From NCBI GenBank assembly GCA_964651785.1, contig CAZYWJ010000001.1, positions 122,211-186,210 on the forward strand: a stretch of DNA of 64,000 nt. Reading direction: 5' to 3'. Origin of the DNA: JAKVAV01 sp964651785. GTDB taxonomy: Bacteria > Bacteroidota > Bacteroidia > Flavobacteriales_D > Cryomorphaceae. The notes beneath the pieces were generated by a model. The model ran no database searches. It had not been told where the DNA came from and saw only the letters and a program-made list of their open reading frames with translations. The stretch's first letter is position 1. The number at the start of each line of letters is the position of its first letter. Positions 24,548 to 32,859 of this stretch are shown one piece after another. The translations under genes and the position numbers were made by a program.

Positions 24548-25463
24548 TACCGATCTTGTTTACGATTGATTCTATTTCTTCAAATTCAGAATAGTGAGCA
24601 AAACGAACTTTGGACTTGGTCAATTCCCGAAGCTCTGCAATCTCCTTTTCATTGTGACCCGAGCCTGTCTTGCGAATCATGATGGCGTCAATCTGCGTTG
24701 GAAAATTTTCCAGGATCGTTTTAAAAGCCAATGGATCCTGCTGAGAGTCGTCGCCAAATAATGCAAACCGAGTTTGAGGAAACTGAGTAATGAGCCGCAT
24801 CATACGATTTACCTTATAGTTTTCTCTGGACTTTGCCTTAAGCAAATCTCGCCAATGGGTGTAAGGCCTGAGAAAAACGGGCCCTAAAGGCAAATCGTGA
24901 AAGAGGAGAAAATTGGTAATCGTAGCAAAGAGATTTTGTTCACTTGCTGAAACGTACGAAAACGGAATTCCACTCTCTGACAATTTGCGGTAAGCCTTTT
25001 CGCTCTCCTCTACAAAATTTCTTTTATCCGTTTGTCTGAAAAGCATCAACCAAATTTTGGAAAAGAACTTTTCTGAATTGGAAACCAAGATGGTATCATC
25101 GATATCAGAAATCACCATGTATGGCGTCTTTTCCATATCGAATGTAATGGGATAGGTTTGGCTTATCTCGAGTTTCCGGCTATGCCTTGACTCAAACTTC
25201 ATGGATACGGGGTCCAGTTTATCACATTCAAATGAAAAAATTCCTTTTGAATCCGTTTCCGATTCTTGCTCACCATTATCCCATCTGGCTTTTATAATTC
25301 CATGATAAGGCTTCGCAAAATAGGTTTGAATGGTGCTCTTGAACGTTGTCCACCAATTACCCTCCATTTTCTGCGGCGACTGATCTTTCTTCAACACCGT
25401 GCCCGATACATACCAGCCTTTTTCGCTTTTGATGCAATGTAGCTTCCATATGATCGGATTCAT
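24525..25463 (-). CDS. App1-family phosphatidate phosphatase-like protein (DUF2183)
   Basis: 312 residues. A beta-rich N-terminal part (VSGTVLKKDQ, KGIFSFECDKL) is followed by the HAD-type catalytic motif DIDDT (120-124, first Asp nucleophile), SYVSASEQNLF, and FALFGDDSQQDPLAF with the metal-binding acids. This is the App1/DUF2183 layout; yeast App1 is a phosphatidate phosphatase. Cytoplasmic, no signal peptide. The lipid kinase gene overlaps its 3' end, so the pair may interconvert phosphatidate and diacylglycerol (inference). Confidence 0.84.
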   Translation of the reverse strand: MNPIIWKLHCIKSEKGWYVSGTVLKKDQSPQKMEGNWWTTFKSTIQTYFAKPYHGIIKARWDNGEQESETDSKGIFSFECDKLDPVSMKFESRHSRKLEISQTYPITFDMEKTPYMVISDIDDTILVSNSEKFFSKIWLMLFRQTDKRNFVEESEKAYRKLSESGIPFSYVSASEQNLFATITNFLLFHDLPLGPVFLRPYTHWRDLLKAKSRENYKVNRMMRLITQFPQTRFALFGDDSQQDPLAFKTILENFPTQIDAIMIRKTGSGHNEKEIAELRELTKSKVRFAHYSEFEEIESIVNKIGSEYSVRS

Positions 25464-25489
25464 TTTCTTTTAATTTTTTTATTACTCAA

Positions 25490-26041
25490 TTAGTCGGCTT
25501 TCGCCAACGGAACGTCAACACGTACATTATCCCATTGGAACATCATAATCGGGGGTGTATTTTGAATGTCAATGGTGAATTGCTCCATCACCTTAAAATT
25601 TCGTTGTACTTGAGATTTTACTTTGAGCACGTCCCGTGCCGGATCTCTCGCTGCTTTAGATTCAAAATTCACGCCCCATCCATATTCACCCTCGTTAAAA
25701 ATCACCTCCCAGGATGATGCCTTGGGAATGGTCCAAAGCGTATATTTTCCTTTCGGAAGTAATTGGCCGTCAATGATCAAATCAGTCTCTGTTTTAAATG
25801 TTGTTGCTTCATTCGCACCCGTGCGCCACACTTCACCGTAAGGTACCAATCCACCGAAAATTTCTCGATCCTTTTTGAAGGGACGTGAATAAACGATTTC
25901 AATGTTCATTCCATTTTCTTCGTATTTCAAGGTAGTTTCAGGGCTGTGCTTTTTCGTATTGTGTTTCATAATCTGAAAGCCAATCACACCAAGACCCAAC
26001 AAAATCAAGACAACTATAACAATCCATTTTAAGACTCGCAT
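25490..26041 (-). CDS. DUF2911 family membrane-anchored protein
   Basis: 183 residues with one N-terminal membrane helix (VLKWIVIVVLILLGLGVIGFQI) and a beta-rich domain with the family signature VYSRPFKKDREIFGGLVPYGEVWRTGANEAT, then LPKGKYTLWTIP and WGVNFES. DUF2911 proteins are common in Bacteroidota and lack a known function. It precedes the App1-like and lipid kinase genes by 26 bp and could be their first cistron. Confidence 0.82.
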   Translation of the reverse strand: MRVLKWIVIVVLILLGLGVIGFQIMKHNTKKHSPETTLKYEENGMNIEIVYSRPFKKDREIFGGLVPYGEVWRTGANEATTFKTETDLIIDGQLLPKGKYTLWTIPKASSWEVIFNEGEYGWGVNFESKAARDPARDVLKVKSQVQRNFKVMEQFTIDIQNTPPIMMFQWDNVRVDVPLAKAD

Positions 26042-26221
26042 GCTGTTTTTTTTCCAAAGATATGCTATTGATTCATTGCTACTAATTGTGGTATAGTTTA
26101 CCCGATTCGGAAAAGAAATATCCTCATTGCCCTTACCAAGCGGGCATTAAATCCTTAGTAAAATTAACATGAGAGTTTGTCTGATTAATTGTAATATCGC
26201 CGAACTAATCTGTAATTCAAA

Positions 26222-26647
26222 ATGGAAATGCGCTTCATTGTTCTTGAAGAAGAACAATTAATTCTACAAAAATTTGTGGGAGAACTGAGATACGACAATT
26301 GGCTTCAATCTGCAGAAGAAGTCTGGCACCACCCGAAGTATGATAAACTTTACAGAGGACTAGTTGATTTTCGTGATGCCGATGTAAAAATGGGTGTGCC
26401 CGAAGTTAAATCAATCGTCAAATTACTCACGGAGGATGATGAAAAAGCAATGCGTGCCGATACCGTAATTTTGATCAGTGAGCCGACGGCAGCAGCTTTC
26501 GCCAGTATTTTTGCCGATACTGCAGGAGATTTGTTTAAAACCAACATTGCTACTACGGAAGAAGGTGCTGCCGCCAAGGTTGATGCGGACCCTTCGGTCT
26601 TTGCTCGTTTAAACGGACCGGATGTAGTTATTAAGACTTTTGACTAG
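26222..26647 (+). CDS. Hypothetical protein, possibly STAS/SpoIIAA-like
   Basis: 141 residues, no signal peptide or membrane segment. The pattern of an early beta strand (LILQKFVGEL), a helix (YDNWLQSAEEVWHHPKYDKL), a central strand with acids (RGLVDFRDADV) and an AxxF-rich helix followed by strands resembles STAS/SpoIIAA-like domains found in many bacterial proteins of unknown role. I do not recognise a specific family. Its last 17 bases overlap the convergent vsr gene. Confidence 0.65.
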   Translation: MEMRFIVLEEEQLILQKFVGELRYDNWLQSAEEVWHHPKYDKLYRGLVDFRDADVKMGVPEVKSIVKLLTEDDEKAMRADTVILISEPTAAAFASIFADTAGDLFKTNIATTEEGAAAKVDADPSVFARLNGPDVVIKTFD

Positions 26648-27071
26648 CCAATTTCTCACTAAGTTCCTTTAGAGTCTTATCAGCTTCTCCGGCTTTCTTT
26701 AATTGACAAGTCCAGATCACGAATACATTCCATCCGGCTTTTTTAAGTAGATGGATGTTCTTCTCGTCTCTGTCGCGATTACCATAGAGTTTCTCCGTCC
26801 AAAAATCCTTACGTGATTCGGGTATTCTAAAGTATTTACAATCATTATGTGCGTGCCAAAAGCAGCCATGAACAAACACTACGGATTTATAAGCCGGCAA
26901 GATCAGGTCGGGTTTTCCCGGAAGAAAATTTCCTTTGTACTTTCCGTGTAGCGTGTACCTAAAACCTTGGGCATGAAGGAATTTTCGTACAAGCATTTCG
27001 GGTTTTGTGTTTTTTCCTTTAACCCGGCTCATGTTATAGGATCGCACGGCGGGTTCGTGAACGTCGGCCAT
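26631..27071 (-). CDS. vsr: Very short patch repair endonuclease (Vsr)
   Basis: 146 residues, usual length. Signatures are RSYNMSRVKGKNTKPEMLVRKFLHAQGFRYTLH, the catalytic Asp55 in PGKPDLILP, and FVHGCFWHAHNDC with His68, Cys70 and His73 for catalysis and the structural zinc. Vsr nicks T:G mismatches left by deamination of 5-methylcytosine. No DNA cytosine methyltransferase gene is next to it in this window, which is unusual for the family. It ends inside the convergent gene by 17 bp. Confidence 0.92.
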   Translation of the reverse strand: MADVHEPAVRSYNMSRVKGKNTKPEMLVRKFLHAQGFRYTLHGKYKGNFLPGKPDLILPAYKSVVFVHGCFWHAHNDCKYFRIPESRKDFWTEKLYGNRDRDEKNIHLLKKAGWNVFVIWTCQLKKAGEADKTLKELSEKLASQKS

Positions 27072-27080
27072 GTGAGGAAT

Positions 27081-28538
27081 TTACTCTATTTCCGGAGAAT
27101 AGAGAAGCTCTTCTTCGGCAAAGTCATAAAGGGTAAGTCTTCTCAAATCAAAGTAGGCCACCCAAAAATCGCGAAGAGCATTGACATAAGAGCGCTTCGC
27201 CGCATCTTTTTCCGAGAGTGCAATGTTGAGATTGGTGATGTCTACCTTTCCGGTGAGATACCTGTTTTGAGCTACGAGGTATCGTTCGGCCGCTACCTCG
27301 TCAGATTTCTTCGAGATTTCCAATTGCTTGCGCAAAACGTCAAACCTTCGGACCAAAGTCACTATTTCTTGCTCGAAGTTTTGAATGTCTTGATCGATCA
27401 CGTAGTTGGTGAGTTCTCTGTTAGCCAGAGCCGTTTGCATCCTGGCTTTGTTTCGACCCCAGTCCAATATCGGGATAACTAAACCCACATCGAGGCGCTG
27501 TTGATCATTCGGGTCTTTATAGGCGTTTTCCAAATCGCTCGATGCACTGTTTAAGCCATAAGAGGCCGTAAGGTCTACTTGAAAACGTTGGGCTCGGGCT
27601 TCAGCCACCTCTCGATTGGCCTCAATTCGCTGCCGTTCGAAAGCGATATAATCCGATCGATTCATTTTTGCGTATAGCAAGGCATCCTGCATGGATATAT
27701 CGAATTGAGGAATGCCATCCGGAACCTGAAGGAAAAGCGTGTCAGCGTTATTTAAACCCAAATAGGCTCGCAATTGCTGTCCCGAGGTTTGCAAGTCGAG
27801 CAATGCTTGCGATACGTCCTGTTGAGAACGAAGCAACTGCAACTCTACTTGCAGCAATTTGTCCTTGCTCGTTGTTCCGATGTTGTAGCGCCCCTGCTCG
27901 ATTTTGTAGATCGTGTCATTGTTGAGTAGGTTAAATTGAGCGATTTCAAAATTGATCTGAGCAGTGAGATAGTCAAAAAATCGACCTGAAGCTTCTCTCG
28001 AAATGAACTCCATTTCTTCCACGTAGCTGCGCTGACTTTCCTCATAACGCAGAGGTTCCGTCTGTTTGTCCCATTTCAAAACGTTAAATCCGAAAATCGG
28101 TTGATCCAACCTGACGTTTACCGTTGTAGTATTGTAACGCGTCAGGTCCTGATTCAAGTCATTGAAGTAATTCATGCTTGAGTTTACCGATACATTACCG
28201 CCGGTAAGGGCAATGGGTTGAATCAAACCGAGGTTAAGACTGGAATTAATTTGTTCCCTATCTTGAAAGACAATGGTACCGTCGTCCAATCTGTTGCTCA
28301 GGAAGTCACGGTTGTAGCCCGGAAGGTTTCCGCTTAACGCCAACTGAGGGTTGTAATTTGACTTATAAAGACGGTATTGCCAATAGCGGTTTTCGAGCCT
28401 CGTTTCCGCTTGTTTTGAGGAGGGTGATTGACCTCTGGCCAATACAATTACATCACTTAAACTATAGGTGTCTGAATCTTGAGCTCCGGAAAGCAGAGAG
28501 CAAACCATCAGCAAGATGATCGCGAAATATCTATTCAT
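27081..28538 (-). CDS. TolC-family outer membrane efflux channel
   Basis: 485 residues from the ATG at 28538 (signal MNRYFAIILLMVCSLLSGAQ); the open frame extends further upstream inside the permease gene. The sequence shows the two long-helix repeats of TolC-like proteins, including LSDVIVLARGQSPSSKQAE, TNLNIALSEKDAAKRSYVNALRDFWVAYFDLRRLT near the C-terminus, and coiled-coil Gln/Glu-rich stretches. It forms a trimeric exit duct through the outer membrane. Third gene of an export operon; its start overlaps the permease stop by 8 bp. Confidence 0.88.
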   Translation of the reverse strand: MNRYFAIILLMVCSLLSGAQDSDTYSLSDVIVLARGQSPSSKQAETRLENRYWQYRLYKSNYNPQLALSGNLPGYNRDFLSNRLDDGTIVFQDREQINSSLNLGLIQPIALTGGNVSVNSSMNYFNDLNQDLTRYNTTTVNVRLDQPIFGFNVLKWDKQTEPLRYEESQRSYVEEMEFISREASGRFFDYLTAQINFEIAQFNLLNNDTIYKIEQGRYNIGTTSKDKLLQVELQLLRSQQDVSQALLDLQTSGQQLRAYLGLNNADTLFLQVPDGIPQFDISMQDALLYAKMNRSDYIAFERQRIEANREVAEARAQRFQVDLTASYGLNSASSDLENAYKDPNDQQRLDVGLVIPILDWGRNKARMQTALANRELTNYVIDQDIQNFEQEIVTLVRRFDVLRKQLEISKKSDEVAAERYLVAQNRYLTGKVDITNLNIALSEKDAAKRSYVNALRDFWVAYFDLRRLTLYDFAEEELLYSPEIE

Positions 28539-29877
28539 ACCGCAAAGAGTTGATAGGGTTTTGCAGGGCGGCTCGGCGCGCGGGTGCGATTCCGAAAACA
28601 AGCCCAACCGTAGCTGCCACCCCGAAAGAAATGAGGATTGAACTGAAAGAAATGACCGTATTGATATCGGCGAGTTCGGAAACCAGGTAAGCCATAGAAA
28701 TGCCTAAAATCACACCGATTAAGCCTCCCGAAATACTGATCAGTACCGACTCGAACATGAACTGATGAATGATGTCTTGCTTTTTTGCACCGAGGGCCAA
28801 TCGCAATCCGATTTCTTTAATTCGCTCCAAGACGGATGCGAGCATGATGTTCATAATTCCGATTCCCCCTACGAGCAATGAAATACCTGCGATAGCCCCC
28901 AACACATAATTGAACAACTCGTTGTTTCGTTTTTGCTGCTTCAAAAGCAATTCAGGGATTTCTATTTGATAGTCAATTACGTTGAAATGCTTTCGCTCAA
29001 GCAAGCGACTTATTACATCAGCTATAGGGGAGAGGAGTTCCGTTTTTTCAACCTGAACGACCATCCGATCTATCTGATGATAATTCTTTGATTGTTTTGG
29101 TTGCTCACCATTTTCATCATCTCCGTTTCCCGAGGCATTGGCTTGCTCTATCATGGCCTTGGTTACCATATCTCGATTTTCGTAACGGATCAGTATCGTT
29201 TCCAGCGGAGTATACACATCCATATTGTAATCGCGAATTCCGAGATTGCTCACACTGCTTTCGCTGATCAGACGCTGTTCGAGAACACCAATAACCGTAA
29301 GCCATCGGGGCCCGACCTTGAGTTTTTTTCCAATGGCATTCTCGGTGGGGAAAAAGCGATTTTTAATGGACTTACCGATAATGCAAACAGGTGCACCAAC
29401 TTCCGTTTGATAATCGTTGAACATTTCACCTTCAGCAACATCAAAGTTGAAGATTTCGAAGTAGACCGGTTCGACGCCAACCAGTTTAGCCGAACGACGA
29501 ATACCATTACTGATAATATACGTTTCCAGAACTATTTCGGGACTGATTTTCTTCACGCTCGGCACTATCTCCTTAATGGATTCGGCATCAACCAAACGCA
29601 AGCCGGGAGAGAATCTATCTTTCTCCTTGCTTTCGTTATTCTGCTCGAGGTTTTCTTCTTTCTGTTCGATTACCGGTTCAATGACGATATTATTGACACC
29701 AACCAGTTTCATTTGCTCATTGAGCTCAGCTTGGGTACCGTTTCCAATGGCGAGCATGGATATTACCGCTGCCACACCGAAGATGATTCCCAATGCGGTC
29801 AACAAGCTGCGGGTTTGATTACTAATTAAAGCCTCAAGTGCAATAAGGAAATTTGCTTTTAATCGTTCGTTGATCAT
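28531..29877 (-). CDS. MacB-type ABC transporter permease (FtsX fold)
   Basis: 448 residues. TM1 (LLTALGIIFGVAAVISMLAIG) with the conserved LRSLLTALG context, a large periplasmic domain (about 45-310), then three TM helices: NYVLGAIAGISLLVGGIGIMNIMLASV followed by ERIKEIGLRLALGAKKQDI, SVLISISGGLIGVILGIS and ILISFGVAATVGLVFGIAPAR. MacB-type systems pull substrate from the periplasm into TolC. The ATP-binding domain fused to E. coli MacB is absent, and no separate ATPase gene is in this operon. It overlaps the adaptor gene by 4 bp upstream. Confidence 0.9.
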   Translation of the reverse strand: MINERLKANFLIALEALISNQTRSLLTALGIIFGVAAVISMLAIGNGTQAELNEQMKLVGVNNIVIEPVIEQKEENLEQNNESKEKDRFSPGLRLVDAESIKEIVPSVKKISPEIVLETYIISNGIRRSAKLVGVEPVYFEIFNFDVAEGEMFNDYQTEVGAPVCIIGKSIKNRFFPTENAIGKKLKVGPRWLTVIGVLEQRLISESSVSNLGIRDYNMDVYTPLETILIRYENRDMVTKAMIEQANASGNGDDENGEQPKQSKNYHQIDRMVVQVEKTELLSPIADVISRLLERKHFNVIDYQIEIPELLLKQQKRNNELFNYVLGAIAGISLLVGGIGIMNIMLASVLERIKEIGLRLALGAKKQDIIHQFMFESVLISISGGLIGVILGISMAYLVSELADINTVISFSSILISFGVAATVGLVFGIAPARRAALQNPINSLRYE

Positions 29878-31238
29878 TTCGAGGCTGGTCTTTTTCGGCC
29901 CTTACCGCTTCTTGCTTCATTCTGAGCCGTTTCAGCTTCAGCTTGATTTTCCTCGGTTTCTTCTTCCTTTACGTTTCGTTTGCCATCCATTTCAGGTATG
30001 AGGTTTACCTCTTCATCATCCAGCTCGGCTAATCGATTGAGATAGATTTGATCTCCTTCTGTCAATCCCGCTTTTATAATTACCTCATTTGTATTCGTCG
30101 CTCCGATCATGACCTCTCTTTTTTCGGCGCTTAATCCGGCTTTTTTGTAAACGTAGGTTATGGAGTCATTCTGATTAAAAAGACCTTCAATCGGAATGTA
30201 AAGGACGTCTTCCTGCACTTCGGTGATGATTTGATTGCTTGTAGTCATGGAAGGTTTCAGCAAATCGTCACGTTCATTGAGCAGGATATTTACTTGAAAT
30301 ATCTTGGCATCCGAATTAGGCCTTTGCTCACCCACATTGGCCACTCTAATCACCTCTCCACTTAATTTTTTTTCAGGAAAGGCGTCCAATCCGATTTCAA
30401 CTTTCTGTCCGTCTTCTACCTTTCGAATATCAACCTCATTGACATACGTTACTGATATCATTTTACTCAAGTCAGGCAGGGTAGCCACAACGGGATCCCA
30501 AGCGCTGATTTGCGATCCTTTTCCCACCGATTGACCGTTCCAGTCCTTCTTGTAAATCAACATACCGTCTTCCGGGGCCGTGATCGTAAAAGATTGCATC
30601 AGCTCCATCATCCCGTCGAGGTTGCGCTGTTCTTTTTGTTTGTTCAGGATTACCTCCTGCATCTTGGCTATGTTCTGTTCGCGCTTGATTTTGTAGTTCT
30701 CCTTCGCTTGTTCGTAAGCTCTTTCGGCTTTCGCCAAATCAATTTCAGCTTGGCGTATCGTGGCAGGCGGCTCATATTGACTTTGATCAAGTTTGAGCTG
30801 CATTTCGTCAACCGCATAATTGAGGTTGATCAACTCATCTCTCGACTTGCGCATATCCAAGGTAGTATCCAGCTTCGTTTGGATGTATTGAGACTCTATC
30901 TTCTCCATCTCCAGTTGGCTGTCTTTTATTTTGTTGGTCAGCTCAGTCGGGTCCAGCTTGGCCACATAGTCGCCTTTTCTGACAAATGTTCCTTCATCGA
31001 TAATATCCTGAATAGTCATATTCCATATGCGGTAATTTCTGGTGCCCTGCGGTCCCAGAATTTGCACGGAATTTTTTGCTTCCAATTCACCGGTGGTGGT
31101 TATGTCTACCACAAATCTTCCTTTTTTGGCCGTAGCCAAAACCCCGGAGGACTCACTGCCCGAAGCTGACGAGAAAAAGTATATAACGGCGATAATGACT
31201 ATTGTGGCAAGAGCAATCGGGATGATTTTCTTCTTCAT
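29874..31238 (-). CDS. Periplasmic adaptor subunit (HlyD/MacA type)
   Basis: 454 residues. One N-terminal membrane anchor (IIPIALATIVIIAVIYFFSS), a lipoyl half-motif (VVDITTTGELEAKNSVQI), a long coiled coil (about 90-210), the second lipoyl half (TITAPEDGMLIYKKDWNGQSV), a beta-barrel domain and a highly charged C-terminal tail (about 30 residues rich in Glu, Lys, Arg). It bridges the inner-membrane permease and TolC. First gene of the adaptor-permease-TolC operon. An imperfect -7 box, TATATTAG, lies just upstream of the ATG. Confidence 0.9.
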   Translation of the reverse strand: MKKKIIPIALATIVIIAVIYFFSSASGSESSGVLATAKKGRFVVDITTTGELEAKNSVQILGPQGTRNYRIWNMTIQDIIDEGTFVRKGDYVAKLDPTELTNKIKDSQLEMEKIESQYIQTKLDTTLDMRKSRDELINLNYAVDEMQLKLDQSQYEPPATIRQAEIDLAKAERAYEQAKENYKIKREQNIAKMQEVILNKQKEQRNLDGMMELMQSFTITAPEDGMLIYKKDWNGQSVGKGSQISAWDPVVATLPDLSKMISVTYVNEVDIRKVEDGQKVEIGLDAFPEKKLSGEVIRVANVGEQRPNSDAKIFQVNILLNERDDLLKPSMTTSNQIITEVQEDVLYIPIEGLFNQNDSITYVYKKAGLSAEKREVMIGATNTNEVIIKAGLTEGDQIYLNRLAELDDEEVNLIPEMDGKRNVKEEETEENQAEAETAQNEARSGKGRKRPASK

Positions 31239-31425
31239 GATTGCGCTAATATAGCTCGTTCAATCGATGAGAAGCGCCGATAGAACTCATTCGATGCAGT
31301 TAAGGATTGTTAACCGAATCTGAGATAGTGTGGTGTGAGAAATCAACAACACTGTACCGAGAGGTACTCAACGGGGCAGGTTATGATTTAGCAATCTAAT
31401 AAGAATCGAAAAATCGCCTGTAGTT

Positions 31426-31638
31426 TCAGCTTTTGTTTTTTCTTGTTCTTTTTATCACGGCGAAGCCGACGAGTAAAACAATAATGACCAAAACGGGAAC
31501 ATAATATGTCGGATTTTCCCAAAGATAGAGGGTATCTTCATCGCCTCGTGAATTTCCGGGATCAACGTATTCCGGATTTTGGGCTATTGAAACTGCTGAA
31601 AGGAACACACTCGCTAATACCAAACTGATTTTTTCCAT
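31426..31638 (-). CDS. Small single-TM protein with LWENPTY motif (second copy)
   Basis: 70 residues from the ATG at 31638. A signal peptide (MEKISLVLASVFLSAVSIAQ), a short exposed stretch NPEYVDPGNSRGDEDTLYLWENPTY, then a membrane helix (VPVLVIIVLLVGFAVI) and a basic tail KRTRKNKS. It shares DPG...LWENPTYxxP and the TM/basic tail with the gene immediately upstream (31670-31828), so the two are tandem paralogues. Function is unknown. Confidence 0.65.
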   Translation of the reverse strand: MEKISLVLASVFLSAVSIAQNPEYVDPGNSRGDEDTLYLWENPTYYVPVLVIIVLLVGFAVIKRTRKNKS

Positions 31639-31669
31639 ATTCAGGATTCTTGCAATTTCAATACCGCGG

Positions 31670-31828
31670 TCATTTTTTTTTGCGAATCCAAGCAAATAAA
31701 ATCAGTAGGGCTATCACGATAACTATAGGGATTATATAAGTCGGGTTTTCCCATAAATCCACTGATTTATCCCCCTGTCCCGGATCAATGTGAGTAGGAG
31801 TTTGAGCTAGTATTCCTGCAATGGTCAT
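31670..31828 (-). CDS. Small single-TM protein with LWENPTY motif (first copy)
   Basis: 52 residues, easy to miss because of its size. N-terminus MTIAGILAQTPTHIDPGQGDK, then DLWENPTY, a TM helix (IIPIVIVIALLILFAWI) and the tail RKKK. It matches the downstream paralogue across DPG...LWENPTY, the helix and the basic end. An in-frame TAA shortly upstream fixes the start at or after 31828. The N-terminus resembles only the end of the paralogue's signal peptide, so the export signal looks shortened. It is followed after 31 bp by the paralogue. Confidence 0.6.
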   Translation of the reverse strand: MTIAGILAQTPTHIDPGQGDKSVDLWENPTYIIPIVIVIALLILFAWIRKKK

Positions 31829-31860
31829 ATTGTTTTTTTAGATTGATTTAAAAATTAAGT

Positions 31861-32604
31861 TCAGAGACCCGTTACTCGTTTCACGATTCTCAACCGGTGA
31901 CTGTAGGATTGGGTATCAGCATTGTAAATTCCTTCATGATCTATTCGATCAATTCGTACCATTCCGCTGGCGTGAATGATATGTTCGCCATCCAGCATGA
32001 TGCCAACGTGTGTTATTCTGCCTTCCTCGTTATCAAAGTAAGCCAAATCGCCTGCTTGAGCCGTTTCCACAAAATCGACCGGTTGACCCTTTTCGGCTTG
32101 CTGATATGCGTCTCTGGGTAATTGTATTCCACAGCACGAATACACGACTTGGACCAAACCGGAGCAGTCAATTCCAAAAATGGACTTGCCGCCCCATAAG
32201 TAGGGAGCTCCTAAAAACTGCCGCGCTATTGAAACGGGGCTATGGGATTTTTGCCCCACGTTTTTTTCGAAATCAAACCTATGCTCACCGATGGAGAATT
32301 TGCCCGAGGAAACCTTCGCCCCTGCAGGTAGCAGCCATATTTGATCTCCTCTTTTAATTTGCTCAAATACGGAACTGATAATATGATTGAGATTCGCCCG
32401 TTCAGAAATGAAGGTATGCTGTTTCTTATCGATCCAGCATTCATATTGATCGACCTTGTTCTTTATGAGAAGCCATTTTTTTTGCGATTCCAAGACGTCG
32501 TATTCCTCTCCGAATAAAAGCTGTGTGATCATTTCACTCTTGTCACTTGGTTCCCTTCTCCCGGGCACCAGGGGATAAGCAATACTACCTCTTTCTTCAC
32601 TCAT
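31861..32604 (-). CDS. NlpC/P60 (C40) cell-wall peptidase with SH3-like domains
   Basis: 247 residues. Two SH3-like segments in the first ~110 residues (SEMITQLLFGEEYDVLESQKKWLLIK; GDQIWLLPAGAKV) precede the NlpC/P60 domain with Cys147 in FGIDCSGLVQ, His199 in RITHVGIML and His211 in HIIHASG as catalytic triad. Such enzymes cut the D-Glu to meso-DAP bond of stem peptides. No signal peptide is visible, so it may work on imported wall peptides in the cytoplasm (recycling), like related Bacteroidota enzymes. It starts 13 bp after the small membrane protein gene. Confidence 0.88.
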   Translation of the reverse strand: MSEERGSIAYPLVPGRREPSDKSEMITQLLFGEEYDVLESQKKWLLIKNKVDQYECWIDKKQHTFISERANLNHIISSVFEQIKRGDQIWLLPAGAKVSSGKFSIGEHRFDFEKNVGQKSHSPVSIARQFLGAPYLWGGKSIFGIDCSGLVQVVYSCCGIQLPRDAYQQAEKGQPVDFVETAQAGDLAYFDNEEGRITHVGIMLDGEHIIHASGMVRIDRIDHEGIYNADTQSYSHRLRIVKRVTGL

Positions 32605-32617
32605 GCTAAAAGTTCAT

Positions 32618-32818
32618 CTAATCGATTTCCTGTTCACTTTTTCTTTTCTTGAGATACTCATTTCCGAATACAATTAGCAGACAAATACTGCAAACTGAAA
32701 AACCGGCAATGCTTTTTATATCTTCCCAAGCAAGACTTTCTACCAAAAACCAATTGTAAACGGCAATACCGAAGAGAATTATACCAATGATCAGCATTAT
32801 TTCGTAGAAATACTTCAT
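32618..32818 (-). CDS. Small two-TM membrane protein
   Basis: 66 residues with two hydrophobic helices (IMLIIGIILFGIAVYNWFLV and IAGFSVCSICLLIVFGNEYL) and a charged tail KKRKSEQEID. It is placed 13 bp before the NlpC/P60 gene in the same direction. No family recognised. Confidence 0.5.
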   Translation of the reverse strand: MKYFYEIMLIIGIILFGIAVYNWFLVESLAWEDIKSIAGFSVCSICLLIVFGNEYLKKRKSEQEID

Positions 32819-32859
32819 GACCGAAAGATAGAAATCATTGGAATAGAATTTGTCTCAAT

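Noticed and set aside
26086..26098. 13-mer TTGTGGTATAGTT shared with 35981-35993, each 130-140 bp before a plus-strand gene
   Set aside because: A 13-base match is expected by chance many times in 64 kb and the flanks do not match.
29092..29829. 245-codon plus-strand frame opposite the MacB-type permease
   Set aside because: Shadow of the permease gene with no signature or start context.
30510..31169. 219-codon plus-strand frame opposite the adaptor gene
   Set aside because: Antisense shadow of the coiled-coil region; no family features.
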